64,000 nt of DNA from Rhizobium leguminosarum (GCF_004123835.1 NZ_MZMU01000012.1:952390-1016389); one strand, 5' to 3'; counted from the first letter of the stretch, positions 48,298 through 56,830 are shown. The notes: generated by a model from the letters alone, not told the origin. Numbers and translations are program-made.

Positions 48298-48690
48298 TCA
48301 GCTGCAGGCCTTGTTGCCTGCCGACCAGCGATTGACGTCGGTGGTGATGCGGCCGGCGACGGGCTCCTGCATCATCGGCCCGAAGGCCTGCAGGCGCGAC
48401 GGGCTTCCCTCGGCCTGAACGACGAGCAGCGGCCGGCTTTCCGGGCTGCCCTTGTGGACCAGCAGGATCCGCGGCCGGCCGGAGAAGGAATTGAGCTCCG
48501 GCGCGAGCTTGTAAGCAGCAAAGGCCGGATCACCCGATTTGAACCAGCAGGCATTGGCGCCGAGCGCCACCCGTTCCATCGTCGGCAGCGCGCCGCGGTT
48601 CGGGCCTGCCGTCGGTGCCGGCGTCTGGCAAGCTGCGAGCATGGCTGCGAGAGCGGTCAACAGGGCGGCGTTTGCGAGGCGAAGGCGCAT
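48298..48690 (-). CDS. Putative lipoprotein
   Basis: 130 residues. Signal sequence MRLRLANAALLTALAAMLAACQTP with the lipobox LAAC makes a lipoprotein, Cys21 being acylated. The mature part begins with a Pro/Ala-rich linker and contains NACWFKSGDPAFAAYKLAPELNSFSGRPRILLVHKG. No family is recognised. GGAG is eight bases before ATG at 48690. The gene reads away from purQ; a palindromic repeat separates them. Confidence 0.72.
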   Translation of the reverse strand: MRLRLANAALLTALAAMLAACQTPAPTAGPNRGALPTMERVALGANACWFKSGDPAFAAYKLAPELNSFSGRPRILLVHKGSPESRPLLVVQAEGSPSRLQAFGPMMQEPVAGRITTDVNRWSAGNKACS

Positions 48691-48727
48691 CAATCTTGCT
48701 CCAGATCCGGACGGAAGGATTTTCGGG

Positions 48728-48773
48728 TGCATGCCGTTGCCCAAGACCGCCGCGCGGTTTTGGACGACGTGCA
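48728..48773. repeat. Short palindromic intergenic repeat
   Basis: TGCATGCCGTTGCCCAAGACC pairs imperfectly with GGTTTTGGACGACGTGCA. Same family as the element at 1162-1208 (both begin GCATG-CGTTG and end CGACGTGCA). It lies just downstream of the purQ stop codon. Confidence 0.65.
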
Positions 48774-48777
48774 GGGC

Positions 48778-49449
48778 TCAGGCGGCGATGACGTCGAGCG
48801 CCGAGGCAAACAGGCCACGGCCGTCCGATCCGCCATGGGCGGCCTCGATCAGGTTCTCGGGATGCGGCATCATGCCGAGCACGTTGCCCTTTTCGTTCAC
48901 GACGGCGGCGATATCATTGATCGAGCCGTTCGGGTTGGTGCCCTCGGCATAACGGAACACCACCTGGCCATTGCCTTCGATCGCGGCCAGCGTTCCTTCG
49001 TCGGCGAAATAATTGCCGTCATGATGGGCGACCGGGCAGCGAATGACCTGGCCCTGCGCATAGGCGCGGGTGAAATCCGTCTCGGCATTGACGACTTCGA
49101 GCCTGATCTCGCGGCAGACGAATTTCAGCGAGGAATTGCGCATCAGCGCGCCGGGCAGCAGGCCGGCCTCGACGAGGATCTGGAAGCCGTTGCAAACGCC
49201 GAGGACTTTCACGCCCTTTGAAGCCTTGTCGATGATCGCCTGCATGACCGGCATGCGGGCTGCGATCGCGCCGCAGCGCAGATAGTCGCCATAGGAAAAG
49301 CCGCCGGGAATGACGATCAGGTCGACATCGGGGATCTCGGTTTCCGTCTGCCAGATCGTCACCGGCGGCTGGCCGGAGATCTTGGTCAAGGCGGCGATCA
49401 TGTCGCGGTCGCGGTTGAGGCCCGGAAGTTGAACGACGGCTGATTTCAT
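48778..49449 (-). CDS. purQ: Phosphoribosylformylglycinamidine synthase subunit PurQ (glutaminase)
   Basis: 223 residues. Class I glutamine amidotransferase that passes ammonia to PurL. The nucleophile is Cys86 in VLGVCNGFQILVEAGLLPG; the His/Glu pair is in MMPHPENLIE. The N-terminus reads KSAVVQLPGLNRDRDMIAAL. ATG at 49449 overlaps the stop of kptA (ATGA), so translation of purQ is probably coupled to kptA. Last gene of a purC-purS-kptA-purQ cluster. Confidence 0.96.
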   Translation of the reverse strand: MKSAVVQLPGLNRDRDMIAALTKISGQPPVTIWQTETEIPDVDLIVIPGGFSYGDYLRCGAIAARMPVMQAIIDKASKGVKVLGVCNGFQILVEAGLLPGALMRNSSLKFVCREIRLEVVNAETDFTRAYAQGQVIRCPVAHHDGNYFADEGTLAAIEGNGQVVFRYAEGTNPNGSINDIAAVVNEKGNVLGMMPHPENLIEAAHGGSDGRGLFASALDVIAA

Positions 49450-50000
49450 GGGGTCCCTGCGTTTCGCGAAAGATATTGAACTGGAACGCTTTCTGCGAGC
49501 CATACTCCATTGTCGGAGACAAAGAAAGAATGACCCTCTGAAAACATGCGAGCCGCGTCGACACGCAGAATGATATGTTCACCCTTGCGGCGCACTGCGA
49601 CGATTTTCGCCGTTTCGACATCTGCCGACAGATGAACGTGGTGCCGTTGCATCTTCTTCAAGCCTTCGCGCTCGATCGACTGCCAGCTCGTCAAAGACGT
49701 GCCGTGAAAAAGAGCCGCTGGCGGCTCGACCGGATTCAATGCGAGATCGACGTCGATGCTATGACCTTGGTTTGCGCGAATTCTGTTATCGGAGAGCGTG
49801 AAGCGCTTCTTTGGATTGTTTTCGACAATCTCGATGATCTCGGCGCGGGAAACGTCATATTTCGACGCCAACGCTTTTTCGAGCTCGTCGAACGAGACCC
49901 AACCCTCGCTATCAAGCGTCAAGCCCGCAGCTTCCGGCGCATGACGCAAAACATAGCTCATATATTTCGAGACTTCCGTCTCCAGCTTTGCTTTCATCAT
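49446..50000 (-). CDS. kptA: RNA 2'-phosphotransferase (Tpt1/KptA family)
   Basis: 184 residues. Moves a 2'-phosphate from RNA to NAD+, giving ADP-ribose 1",2"-cyclic phosphate. In eukaryotes it completes tRNA splicing; the bacterial role is unknown. Family features: SKYMSYVLRHAPEAAGL with Arg19-His20, a GWVSFDELEKAL winged-helix part, RANQGHSIDV, then FHGTSLTSWQSIEREGL with His99, HHVHLSADVETAKIVAVRRKG, and SDNGVWLAESVPVQYL. All visible catalytic motifs are intact. The stop overlaps the purQ start, and purS ends 44 bases upstream on the same strand, so it appears to be part of the purine operon. Confidence 0.92.
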   Translation of the reverse strand: MMKAKLETEVSKYMSYVLRHAPEAAGLTLDSEGWVSFDELEKALASKYDVSRAEIIEIVENNPKKRFTLSDNRIRANQGHSIDVDLALNPVEPPAALFHGTSLTSWQSIEREGLKKMQRHHVHLSADVETAKIVAVRRKGEHIILRVDAARMFSEGHSFFVSDNGVWLAESVPVQYLSRNAGTP

Positions 50001-50044
50001 GACGCCAAATCCTCAAAGTCCGCCAGACGACGGGTCTGTGATCA

Positions 50045-50287
50045 TCAGTCGATCGCGATTGCGTAATTCTCGATCACCGTGTTGGCGAGCAGTTTTTCGC
50101 ACATGGCCTTGAGGTCGGCCTCGGCCTTGCCCTTATCGGCGCCTTCCAGCTCCAGGTCGAAGACCTTGCCCTGTCTTATATGGCCGACGCCCGAGAAGCC
50201 GAGGGCGCCAAGCGCACCCTCGATAGCCTTGCCCTGCGGATCGAGAACGCCGTTTTTCAGCGTGACGGTGACACGAGCCTTGATCAC
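50045..50287 (-). CDS. purS: Phosphoribosylformylglycinamidine synthase subunit PurS
   Basis: 80 residues, the usual size. The dimeric PurS bridges PurL and PurQ. Sequence MIKARVTVTLKNGVLDPQGKAIEGALGALGFSGVGHIRQGKVFDLEL with a C-terminal helix ending in NTVIENYAI is typical. It begins 15 bases after the purC stop, in the same operon, and is followed by kptA. Confidence 0.96.
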   Translation of the reverse strand: MIKARVTVTLKNGVLDPQGKAIEGALGALGFSGVGHIRQGKVFDLELEGADKGKAEADLKAMCEKLLANTVIENYAIAID

Positions 50288-50302
50288 TTTGTCTTTCCTA
50301 CC

Positions 50303-51067
50303 TTACTTGACGAGAACCGGGCCGGTGCCGCGCACGGGCTCGTTTTCATTGATGATGCCGAGACGGCGCGCGACTTCGGAATAGGCTTCGAGCAATCCGC
50401 CGAGGTCACGGCGGAAGCGGTCCTTGTCCATCTTCTCGTGGGTTTCGATATCCCAGAGCCGGCAGCTGTCCGGCGAGATTTCGTCGGCGAGGATGATGCG
50501 CATCATATCGCCTTCGAAGAGGCGGCCGCATTCGATCTTGAAATCGACGAGCTGGATGCCGACGCCGAGGAAGAGGCCGGTCATGAAGTCGTTGACGCGG
50601 ATGGCAAGCGCCATGATGTCATCGAGTTCGGCGGGGTTTGCCCAGCCGAAGGCGGTGATGTGCTCTTCGGAGACCATCGGATCGTCGAGCGCGTCGGACT
50701 TGTAGTAGAATTCGATGATCGAGCGCGGCAGCACGACGCCTTCGTCGATGCCGAGGCGCTTGGCGAGAGAACCGGCCGCGACATTGCGCACGACGATCTC
50801 CAGCGGGATCATCTCCACTTCCTTGATCAACTGCTCGCGCATGTTCAGCCGGCGGATGAAATGAGTGGGGATGCCGATCTTGTTCAGATGGCTGAAAATA
50901 TATTCGCAGATGCGGTTGTTGAGGACGCCCTTGCCATCGATGACTTCGTGCTTCTTCTTGTTGAAGGCAGTGGCATCGTCCTTGAAGAACTGGATCAAAG
51001 TGCCCGGTTCCGGGCCCTCATACAGAATCTTTGCCTTGCCCTCGTAAATACGGCGGCGACGGTTCAT
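50303..51067 (-). CDS. purC: Phosphoribosylaminoimidazole-succinocarboxamide synthase
   Basis: 254 residues. Joins aspartate to CAIR with ATP in purine synthesis. Visible: RRIYEGKAKILYEGPEPGTLIQFFKDDATAFN (ATP-binding loop), RNVAAGSLAKRLG and LVDFKIECGRLFEGDMMRIILADEISPDSCRLWD (SAICAR synthase signatures). ATG at 51067 gives the rhizobial start MNRRRRIYEGK; another ATG lies three codons upstream. First gene of purC-purS-kptA-purQ. The 250 bases before it up to the GGDEF-EAL gene hold the promoter. Confidence 0.97.
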   Translation of the reverse strand: MNRRRRIYEGKAKILYEGPEPGTLIQFFKDDATAFNKKKHEVIDGKGVLNNRICEYIFSHLNKIGIPTHFIRRLNMREQLIKEVEMIPLEIVVRNVAAGSLAKRLGIDEGVVLPRSIIEFYYKSDALDDPMVSEEHITAFGWANPAELDDIMALAIRVNDFMTGLFLGVGIQLVDFKIECGRLFEGDMMRIILADEISPDSCRLWDIETHEKMDKDRFRRDLGGLLEAYSEVARRLGIINENEPVRGTGPVLVK

Positions 51068-51316
51068 CGTGGTCATTCTCTGTTGTTGGCGCTCTTGGGA
51101 TAGCGCGAGTGGATCGATCTCGTGGCGTCCCCTTAAAGGAAAAGAGAGGGTTTCACAATCCGCCTGTCGCTCCTTCCCTGGTTTCCGGATTTCGCGGCCC
51201 GGTTTCCGATTTTACGGAATACCGCCAAGAGAATCGAATGAATTCGCAAGACGAGTTTAGCGCTTTTTCCTCTACGGTGGAATGAAGGCGAAATGGCGAG
51301 CCGCTTATGCAGGTTT

Positions 51317-53614
51317 TTATTTGGCGGCTCTGCTTCGCAGCGCGCGACGAAGCTGCGCCTGCAAGGCGCGAGCGGCGATTTGCCCGTGGCGCCAGCTGCC
51401 GGAGCGGATGAAGGAGGGGATCTGCATGGCCGGCATCGGCCGGGCGAGCGCGAAGCCCTGCAGCGTGTCACAGTCGAGTTCTTCGAGGATGCGGATATGC
51501 TCCGCCGTCTCGACGCCCTCGGCGATGACCAGGATGTTCAGCGAGCGACCGATATCGATGATCGAGCCGACGAGTTTGCGCTGCTCGGCCGATTGCGGCA
51601 GCATGCGGATCAGCTCGCGGTCGATCTTCAGCGTCTTCGGGCTCAAGCGCAGCAGGCTTACGATCGAGGCATGGCCGGTGCCGAAATCGTCGATCTGAAT
51701 GTCGATGCCGAGCTTGCGCAGCTTTTTCAGGTTGGCGACCACCGCCTCGTCGCAATCGTCGAGCGAGATCGATTCCAGCAGCTCGAAGGAGAACGTGCCG
51801 GGCTCGATCTTCAAGGCGCGGAGCTTCTTGCCGAGATCGGGATCGGCGAGCCGCCTGGCGGAGACGTTGACCGATACCTTCGGGATCGGCAGCCCGTCCT
51901 TCACCCACGTCTTACGGTCGGCAATGGCGCGCTCCAAGATGAGGGCGTCGATGGTCGAGACGACGTCGAGATCCTCGGCGATATCGAGGAAGCGATCGGG
52001 CGTCAGCAGCCCGTGCACCGGATGCTGCCAGCGTGCAAGCGTTTCGACACCTGCGACATCGAGCGTGCGGGCATCGAACTGCAGCTGATAGAAGGGCACG
52101 AATTCATTGCGTTCGAGGCCGATCAGGATCTCGTCGGCAAGGTGCTTGGCGGAGATGATGTCGCGGCGGGCAGCGGCCGAGAAGAATTCGAAGCGGTTGC
52201 GACCCAGGCCCTTGGCCCGATACAGCGCGATATCGGCGTCGAGCAGCATCTGCTTGGCGTCGAGCGTCGGTCCGCTATCGATGGCGATGCCGATGCTGGC
52301 GCCGAAACGGCAATCGTGCCCCTCATATCTGACGGGTTTGCGCAATTCGCGGATAACACGTTCGGCAAGGCCGGCGATCTTCTTCGACGCTGGATCGACG
52401 GCGCAGAGGATGACGAATTCATCGCCGCCGATGCGGGCGACGAAATCGGCGGCGCGGACGGAATTCCTCAGCACGCTTGCGGCATGCTGCAGCATGGCGT
52501 CGCCAGCCCGGTGGCCGAGCGTGTCGTTGATCTGCTTGAAGCGGTCGAGATCGATATGCAGGATCGCCAGCGCCAGGCCCTTTGCCCGGCATTCGGCCGA
52601 GCGCTCGCCCAGCATCTTGTCGAGATAGCGGCGGTTCGGCAGGCCGGTGAGATAATCGTGCAGCGCCAGGTGCTCGATACTCTCCTTGGCGGCTTCGAGC
52701 TCGCGGTTGCGGGCTTCCGCCAGATCCTTGGCGCGCCGCAGCTCGTTGCGGAGCGCGACTTCCTCGGTGACGTCCCAGTTGGCGCCGATCAGCTTGCGGT
52801 GGCCGTTGCCGTCGACGAAGAAGGCCGAGCGGGCGCGGATGACGCGTTCGGCTCCGTCGCCGCGAATGATGCGGTATTCCTGCTGGAAATCGCTTCCACT
52901 CTCGACGCTGCGGTCGGACAAGCCAAGCACGCGCTCGCGGTCGTCGGGATGCAGGCTTTTCGCCCAGGCGTCGCTGGCAATCTGGCGCGAGGCGCCCTGC
53001 AGTCCGTAAATGGCAATGAGGCGGTCGTCCCATTCGACGACATCATGCTCGATATCGGCCTCGAAAACGCCGATGCGGGAAATCTCCAGCGCCAGATCGA
53101 GCCGGCGCGACAAACGCGACAGCGTCTCCTCTGCTTCCTTGCGGGCGGTGATATCCGTATCCGTGCCGATGATACGCGTCGGCACGCCGTTCTCGTCCCA
53201 TTCGACGCAGGCGCCGCGACACTCGATCCAGACCCAGTGGCCATCCTTATGGCGCTCGCGATATTCGAAGATCTGGAAGTTTGGATCGCCGGCGTTCTGC
53301 CGGTCGATTGCATGGACGACGAAATCGCGATCGTCGGGATGGACGAGCTGCAGCCAGGCGTCGTAATCGCCAGCGGCTTCCTCGTCGGGCGCCATGCCGC
53401 GCATGGTTTTCCACGTCGGCGAGTAATATTTCCGGTCGAGACGGTAGTTGTGATCCCATACGCCGAGGCCCGAGCCGACGAGCGCATGGTTCCAGCGGCT
53501 CTCCCGCTCGGCCAGGTCGGAATCGTCGGTTGCCCCATTGCCGATGCCTGCCTCAACCGCTGCGGCATCGCCATGCGGATCGCCGGCCTCTGTATGGGCT
53601 TTCTTCACGGGCAT
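51317..53614 (-). CDS. PAS-PAS-GGDEF-EAL cyclic-di-GMP signalling protein
   Basis: 765 residues, cytoplasmic. Two PAS/PAC sensor units (about 35-165 and 170-295), a diguanylate cyclase domain with GGDEF at 396-400 (ARIGGDEFVILCAV), and a phosphodiesterase domain with the EAL position reading ETL at 524-526 (VETLARWQHP), followed by VNVSARRL, DDFGTGHASI and RELI. With Ala replaced by Thr, the EAL metal-binding Glu is still present, so activity is possible for both domains; either could also be regulatory. No adjacent partner. ATG at 53614. Regulates motility or biofilm in general terms; the signal is unknown. Confidence 0.92.
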   Translation of the reverse strand: MPVKKAHTEAGDPHGDAAAVEAGIGNGATDDSDLAERESRWNHALVGSGLGVWDHNYRLDRKYYSPTWKTMRGMAPDEEAAGDYDAWLQLVHPDDRDFVVHAIDRQNAGDPNFQIFEYRERHKDGHWVWIECRGACVEWDENGVPTRIIGTDTDITARKEAEETLSRLSRRLDLALEISRIGVFEADIEHDVVEWDDRLIAIYGLQGASRQIASDAWAKSLHPDDRERVLGLSDRSVESGSDFQQEYRIIRGDGAERVIRARSAFFVDGNGHRKLIGANWDVTEEVALRNELRRAKDLAEARNRELEAAKESIEHLALHDYLTGLPNRRYLDKMLGERSAECRAKGLALAILHIDLDRFKQINDTLGHRAGDAMLQHAASVLRNSVRAADFVARIGGDEFVILCAVDPASKKIAGLAERVIRELRKPVRYEGHDCRFGASIGIAIDSGPTLDAKQMLLDADIALYRAKGLGRNRFEFFSAAARRDIISAKHLADEILIGLERNEFVPFYQLQFDARTLDVAGVETLARWQHPVHGLLTPDRFLDIAEDLDVVSTIDALILERAIADRKTWVKDGLPIPKVSVNVSARRLADPDLGKKLRALKIEPGTFSFELLESISLDDCDEAVVANLKKLRKLGIDIQIDDFGTGHASIVSLLRLSPKTLKIDRELIRMLPQSAEQRKLVGSIIDIGRSLNILVIAEGVETAEHIRILEELDCDTLQGFALARPMPAMQIPSFIRSGSWRHGQIAARALQAQLRRALRSRAAK

Positions 53615-53710
53615 TCTCGCTTATCTCACCTCGGCGCAGTCTGCTGTCATTCCATTAAGAAAGACTTAGAAAGCACCTGCTCAACAAGCGAGGCGGCGTC
53701 TTTTCCGCAA

Positions 53711-54265
53711 TCAGGCGGAGAGCCGGCCGAGGAACTGGGCAAGGACCATGGTGCCTTCGGGCCAGGGGCCGTGACCGGAATCGGCATTGATATGGCCGGC
53801 CTCGCCGGCATCGACGAGGAAGGAGCCCCAGCTGCTGGCGACATCGTCGGCATGCTCGTAGGTGCCGAACGGATCGTTGCGGCTGGCCACGGTTATCGAC
53901 GGGAAGGGCAGCGGATCGCGCGGATAGGGGCCGAAGGTCATCAGGTGTTTCGGGCGGATGTCGGGATTGGCGACATCGGGCGGGGCGACGAGGAAAGCGC
54001 CCGCCACCCGGTTGCGGAAATGCGGGATGGCATGGATCACCGAGGGCACGCCCAGCGAATGGGCGACGAGAACGACCGGGCGGGTCGAGGCGTTCACTTC
54101 CTCGGCGATGCGGGCGATCCAATCCTCGCGGACCGGCTTTGTCCATTCGGCCTGTTCGACGCGGCGCGCCGTGCTGAGTTTTGCCTCCCAGCGGCTCTGC
54201 CAATGGCTCGGGCCGGAGTTGGTGTAACCGGGGATGATGAGGATATCTGCGTCTGAGGCTTTCAT
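53711..54265 (-). CDS. RBBP9/YdeN-type alpha/beta hydrolase
   Basis: 184 residues. DILIIPGYTNSGPSHWQSRWE is the oxyanion strand; the nucleophile is Ser in VLVAHSLGVPSVIHA; the acid is likely Asp in SRNDPFGTYEHA and the histidine in EAGHINADSGHGPWPEG. The family is of serine hydrolases with unknown substrates. ATG at 54265 was chosen; ten further codons are open upstream. Divergent from the DUF2189 gene. Confidence 0.88.
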   Translation of the reverse strand: MKASDADILIIPGYTNSGPSHWQSRWEAKLSTARRVEQAEWTKPVREDWIARIAEEVNASTRPVVLVAHSLGVPSVIHAIPHFRNRVAGAFLVAPPDVANPDIRPKHLMTFGPYPRDPLPFPSITVASRNDPFGTYEHADDVASSWGSFLVDAGEAGHINADSGHGPWPEGTMVLAQFLGRLSA

Positions 54266-54441
54266 GATGCCGCCGATGTGAGAAAGCTGGTCCAAGATGT
54301 CAAGAGGGGGATGTCAAGGGAGGGAGCGACACAGGCCCTGAAAGTTGCTATATTCCTCCAGTGCCGGTTGCGGAATTCGTATCGGCTTGTCCGCCGATGC
54401 TGTCCGCCGCCGATCAGGTCTCGGCTGAGGAGGAGAAAGCC

Positions 54442-55248
54442 ATGGCGGCATTTCACGTCATGACGGGTGCTGGCGAAAGCTTAGCGCGGCCCGTCGTCAA
54501 TCGCATCGGTATCGCCGACGTCTTCGACGCGCTGAAGCGCGGATACGACGATTTCATGGAGAAACCGTCCCACTATGTGTTCCTGTGCCTGATGTACCCG
54601 ATCGCCGGCGTCTTCCTGACGCTGTGGACCTCGGGCGCCAATCTTTTGCCGATGGTCTTCCCGCTGATGGCAGGTTTCGTGCTGATTGGCCCGATCGCGG
54701 CGATTGGCCTCTATGAGATCAGTCGCCGGCGCGAGGCCGGCCTCGACACCTCATGGAAGCATGCGCTCGACGTGCGCCATTCGCCGGCGCTGCCAGCGAT
54801 CGTGGCGGTCGGACTGATGCTCTGCGGCCTCTTCGTCGTCTGGCTGGTGACGGCGCAGACGCTCTACAGCAATCTGCTCGGCGAGGTCTTTCCGCGCAGC
54901 ATGGCGGACTTTTTCCGCCAGGTCTTCGGCACGTCAGAGGGCATGCAGTTGATCATCTGGGGCAATCTCATCGGCTTCGTCTTTGCTCTCGTCGTGCTGG
55001 CGATGACCGTCATCACCTTTCCGCTGCTGCTCGACCGCGATGTCGGGGCGGTCGCTGCCGTCACGGCGTCGATCCGCGCGACTATTCTCAATCCGGTGCC
55101 GGTGCTGCTCTGGGGCCTGATCGTCGCCGCGCTGCTCGTCATCGGCACGATCCCGGTCTTTGCCGGGCTTGCGCTCGTCATCCCGATCCTCGGTCATGCG
55201 ACCTGGCATCTCTATCGCAAGCTTATTGCGCGGGAAGCCACCGTGTAA
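54442..55248 (+). CDS. DUF2189 membrane protein
   Basis: 268 residues with six predicted membrane segments (starting about residues 45, 67, 118, 165, 190 and 222). The soluble N-terminus contains NRIGIADVFDALKRGYDDFMEKPSHYVF, the family's amphipathic entry. The sequence GLYEISRRREAGLDTSW between segments is typical of DUF2189. Function unknown; an inner-membrane protein possibly linked to respiratory genes in relatives. ATG at 54442 has AGGAGGAG upstream and is much better than the GTG at 54361. Confidence 0.85.
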   Translation: MAAFHVMTGAGESLARPVVNRIGIADVFDALKRGYDDFMEKPSHYVFLCLMYPIAGVFLTLWTSGANLLPMVFPLMAGFVLIGPIAAIGLYEISRRREAGLDTSWKHALDVRHSPALPAIVAVGLMLCGLFVVWLVTAQTLYSNLLGEVFPRSMADFFRQVFGTSEGMQLIIWGNLIGFVFALVVLAMTVITFPLLLDRDVGAVAAVTASIRATILNPVPVLLWGLIVAALLVIGTIPVFAGLALVIPILGHATWHLYRKLIAREATV

Positions 55249-55280
55249 CCACGGCCCTGCCTGCGGGGAATCCCGCCCCC

Positions 55281-55318
55281 GGGAATCTCGGATCCCTGGG
55301 GGAATCTGAGATCCCTGG
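55281..55318. repeat. Short tandem repeat GGGAATCTnnGATCCCTGG
   Basis: GGGAATCTCGGATCCCTGG at 55281-55299 is followed directly by GGGAATCTGAGATCCCTGG at 55300-55318 (17 of 19 identical), with a decayed third unit after it and a similar start (GGGGAATCCC) before it. Each unit is itself partly palindromic (GGGA-TCCC). Non-coding, downstream of the DUF2189 gene. Confidence 0.6.
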
Positions 55319-55349
55319 GAACCTCGAACTTGCCTCGGAGTTTGTTTAG

Positions 55350-55384
55350 CCGAGAGCATGATGTCGTCGACATTATGCTCTCGG
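55350..55384. repeat. Short palindromic repeat, CCGAGAGCAT arms
   Basis: CCGAGAGCAT and ATGCTCTCGG are perfect 10-base arms enclosing GATGTCGTCGACATT. The arms resemble the ends of the repeat at 15465-15512, with a shortened centre. It lies 30 bases before the iron permease-like gene and could affect its expression. Confidence 0.6.
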
Positions 55385-55413
55385 GACTTTGCGGGAGGAT
55401 CTTTGAGGTGATG

Positions 55414-55881
55414 ATGAAGCATCTGTTTGCCCACTTCGCAACAAAAGTATCGGAATGGGCGGGCAAACCCGTCATCTTCATCCTGGCGCTGATCGCCGTC
55501 GTCATCTGGGCGGCACTCGGCCCCTTCTTCGATTATTCGGAAACCTGGCAGCTGGTCATCAATACCGGCACGACGATCGTCACTTTCCTGATGGTCTTCG
55601 TGCTGCAGAACGCCCAGACGCGCGACACACGGGCGATTCAGGCCAAGCTCAACGAAATCATCCTGACCAGCCATGCCGAGAACCGTTTCATCGGCATCGA
55701 GAATCTCGACGAGGAGGAGCTGAAACGTCTCGACCAGCTGGTCGCCAAGGCCGCAAAGGGCAGGGGCGAGAGCGAGGCTTGCAGGACAGAGGAGTCAACC
55801 GAAGCAGCAAATGCGGCGCCGTCGAAAAAGGCGGAGGCGCGCAAACGACGGGTTTCGGCCAAGCCGGTGAAGCAGAGATAG
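55414..55881 (+). CDS. Low-affinity iron permease-like membrane protein
   Basis: 155 residues. Two membrane segments (about 17-35 and 43-65, IFILALIAVVIWAALGPFF and WQLVINTGTTIVTFLMVFVLQNAQ) followed by a cytoplasmic helix RDTRAIQAKLNEIILTSHAENRFIGIENLDEEELKRL match the low-affinity iron permease (Fet4-like) small proteins. Iron transport itself is not established for the bacterial form. The C-terminal 45 residues are a Lys/Ala/Glu-rich tail. Start ATG at 55414 (another ATG just before) with GAGG upstream. A broken copy of its last 200 bases lies at 57619-57823. Confidence 0.78.
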   Translation: MKHLFAHFATKVSEWAGKPVIFILALIAVVIWAALGPFFDYSETWQLVINTGTTIVTFLMVFVLQNAQTRDTRAIQAKLNEIILTSHAENRFIGIENLDEEELKRLDQLVAKAAKGRGESEACRTEESTEAANAAPSKKAEARKRRVSAKPVKQR

Positions 55882-56104
55882 AGATCGGTCGGTTATTTTT
55901 TATGGGCTTACCGACTGCCTGCGATCACAATGCGGAGGTATTCTCCCTCTTGATGAGCTTGGGCATGTCCCCCAGCAAGGAGAAGGAGGGCCGAACAATG
56001 AAAATCCCGTGTCGCATGTTCACGGGAGTTCTCACAGTATCGAAGTTTGGTTATTGGCCAGGCGGCGTCATGAGATCACGATGCCGGCTACCATCGCAGC
56101 ATGA

Positions 56105-56524
56105 CTATTCCACAACAGTGATATTCAGCACACCTTCATCGACATGGCCGTTTTTATCGGATGTGCGAACAACAATTCTGTCCTTGCCGACAAAGCCCCT
56201 GTCAGACGTGTAGTACCCTACCGTCGAAAGTACCTTTGTGCCATTGCACTTCTTATATTCGCCCTTGCCATTGGGGAACGCGAGTTCGCGCAGGCTCTCC
56301 ACTTTGCCATGCTTCGGGGCCTCGCGGATGCGGACCTCTGGTACTGCTTTGGCGCTGCAGTCAGGATTGAGGCTGAAGGCGACACCAAGCTTGGTGCGCT
56401 CACCGCTTGCCACGGTGATATTTTTTTGATGACGCGACAATCCATCCGGACCGGTGGTCGTGCAACTGGCCAACGCTGCACTGACGCACATCGTGGCAAC
56501 CGACAGAATAAATGCTTTCTTCAC
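56105..56524 (-). CDS. Putative lipoprotein with beta domain
   Basis: 139 residues from GTG at 56524, with AGAGG upstream. KKAFILSVATMCVSAALASCTTTG is a lipoprotein signal with lipobox LASC. The mature domain (NITVASGERTKLGVAFSLNPDCSAKAVPEVRIREAPKHGKVES ... GYYTSDRGFVGKDRIVVRTSDKNGHVDEGVLNITVVE) resembles Ig-like or cadherin-like beta repeats of the type that occurs in rhizobial secreted proteins. A single domain. The function is unknown. Its 3' end faces the iron permease-like gene. Confidence 0.72.
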   Translation of the reverse strand: MKKAFILSVATMCVSAALASCTTTGPDGLSRHQKNITVASGERTKLGVAFSLNPDCSAKAVPEVRIREAPKHGKVESLRELAFPNGKGEYKKCNGTKVLSTVGYYTSDRGFVGKDRIVVRTSDKNGHVDEGVLNITVVE

Positions 56525-56679
56525 TAGAACCTCTGTTGTCATTGTTGATCTCGTATTTTGGGCGGCAGGCGTCACTGCGTCAGCGGCTGAATCCGGTCAG
56601 CGAACCGTGAACTCGTCGGACACAGGCCTCATCGCTCCTGCATCGCTTCAGATACGATCTCGGCCAACGGCGAATAGAG

Positions 56680-56811
56680 TTAATCAAGGATACGCCGGCT
56701 GCCGGTCTTGACCTCGACGCTGACGGACAAAGCTGCGGTATTGGCTTCAGATGCATTCCGTACGATAAAGTCTGTCGTTTCCCGTGTGAACAGCGATGTC
56801 GGGTCTGCCAT
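56680..56811 (-). CDS. Small hypothetical protein (43 residues) with an ideal ribosome binding site
   Basis: ATG at 56811 is preceded by AAGGAG with eight-base spacing (AAGGAGATATACC then ATGG), among the best sites in the window. The product begins MADPTSLFTRETTDFIVRNA and ends RRILD at a TAA (56680-56682). Sense codons continue in the same frame after the TAA (LYSPLAEIVSEAMQER, then TGA), which looks like the rest of a 60-residue ancestor cut by a nonsense change. No family is known. It starts 19 bases after the stop of the upstream gene (56831-57154) on the same strand, suggesting an operon. Confidence 0.6.
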   Translation of the reverse strand: MADPTSLFTRETTDFIVRNASEANTAALSVSVEVKTGSRRILD

Positions 56812-56830
56812 GGTATATCTCCTTTGAAAT

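Noticed and set aside
51293..54256. A 987-codon open frame on the plus strand
   Set aside because: It lies opposite the PAS-GGDEF-EAL gene and mirrors its codon bias; the translation has no recognisable domain, and the minus-strand gene is certain. A typical shadow frame in G+C-rich DNA.
55998..56213. A plus-strand frame starting MKIPCRMFTGVLTVSKFGYW behind AAGGAG-rich sequence
   Set aside because: The ribosome binding site is good, but most of the frame lies antisense to the lipoprotein gene at 56105-56524 and the product has no motif; kept only as a remote possibility.
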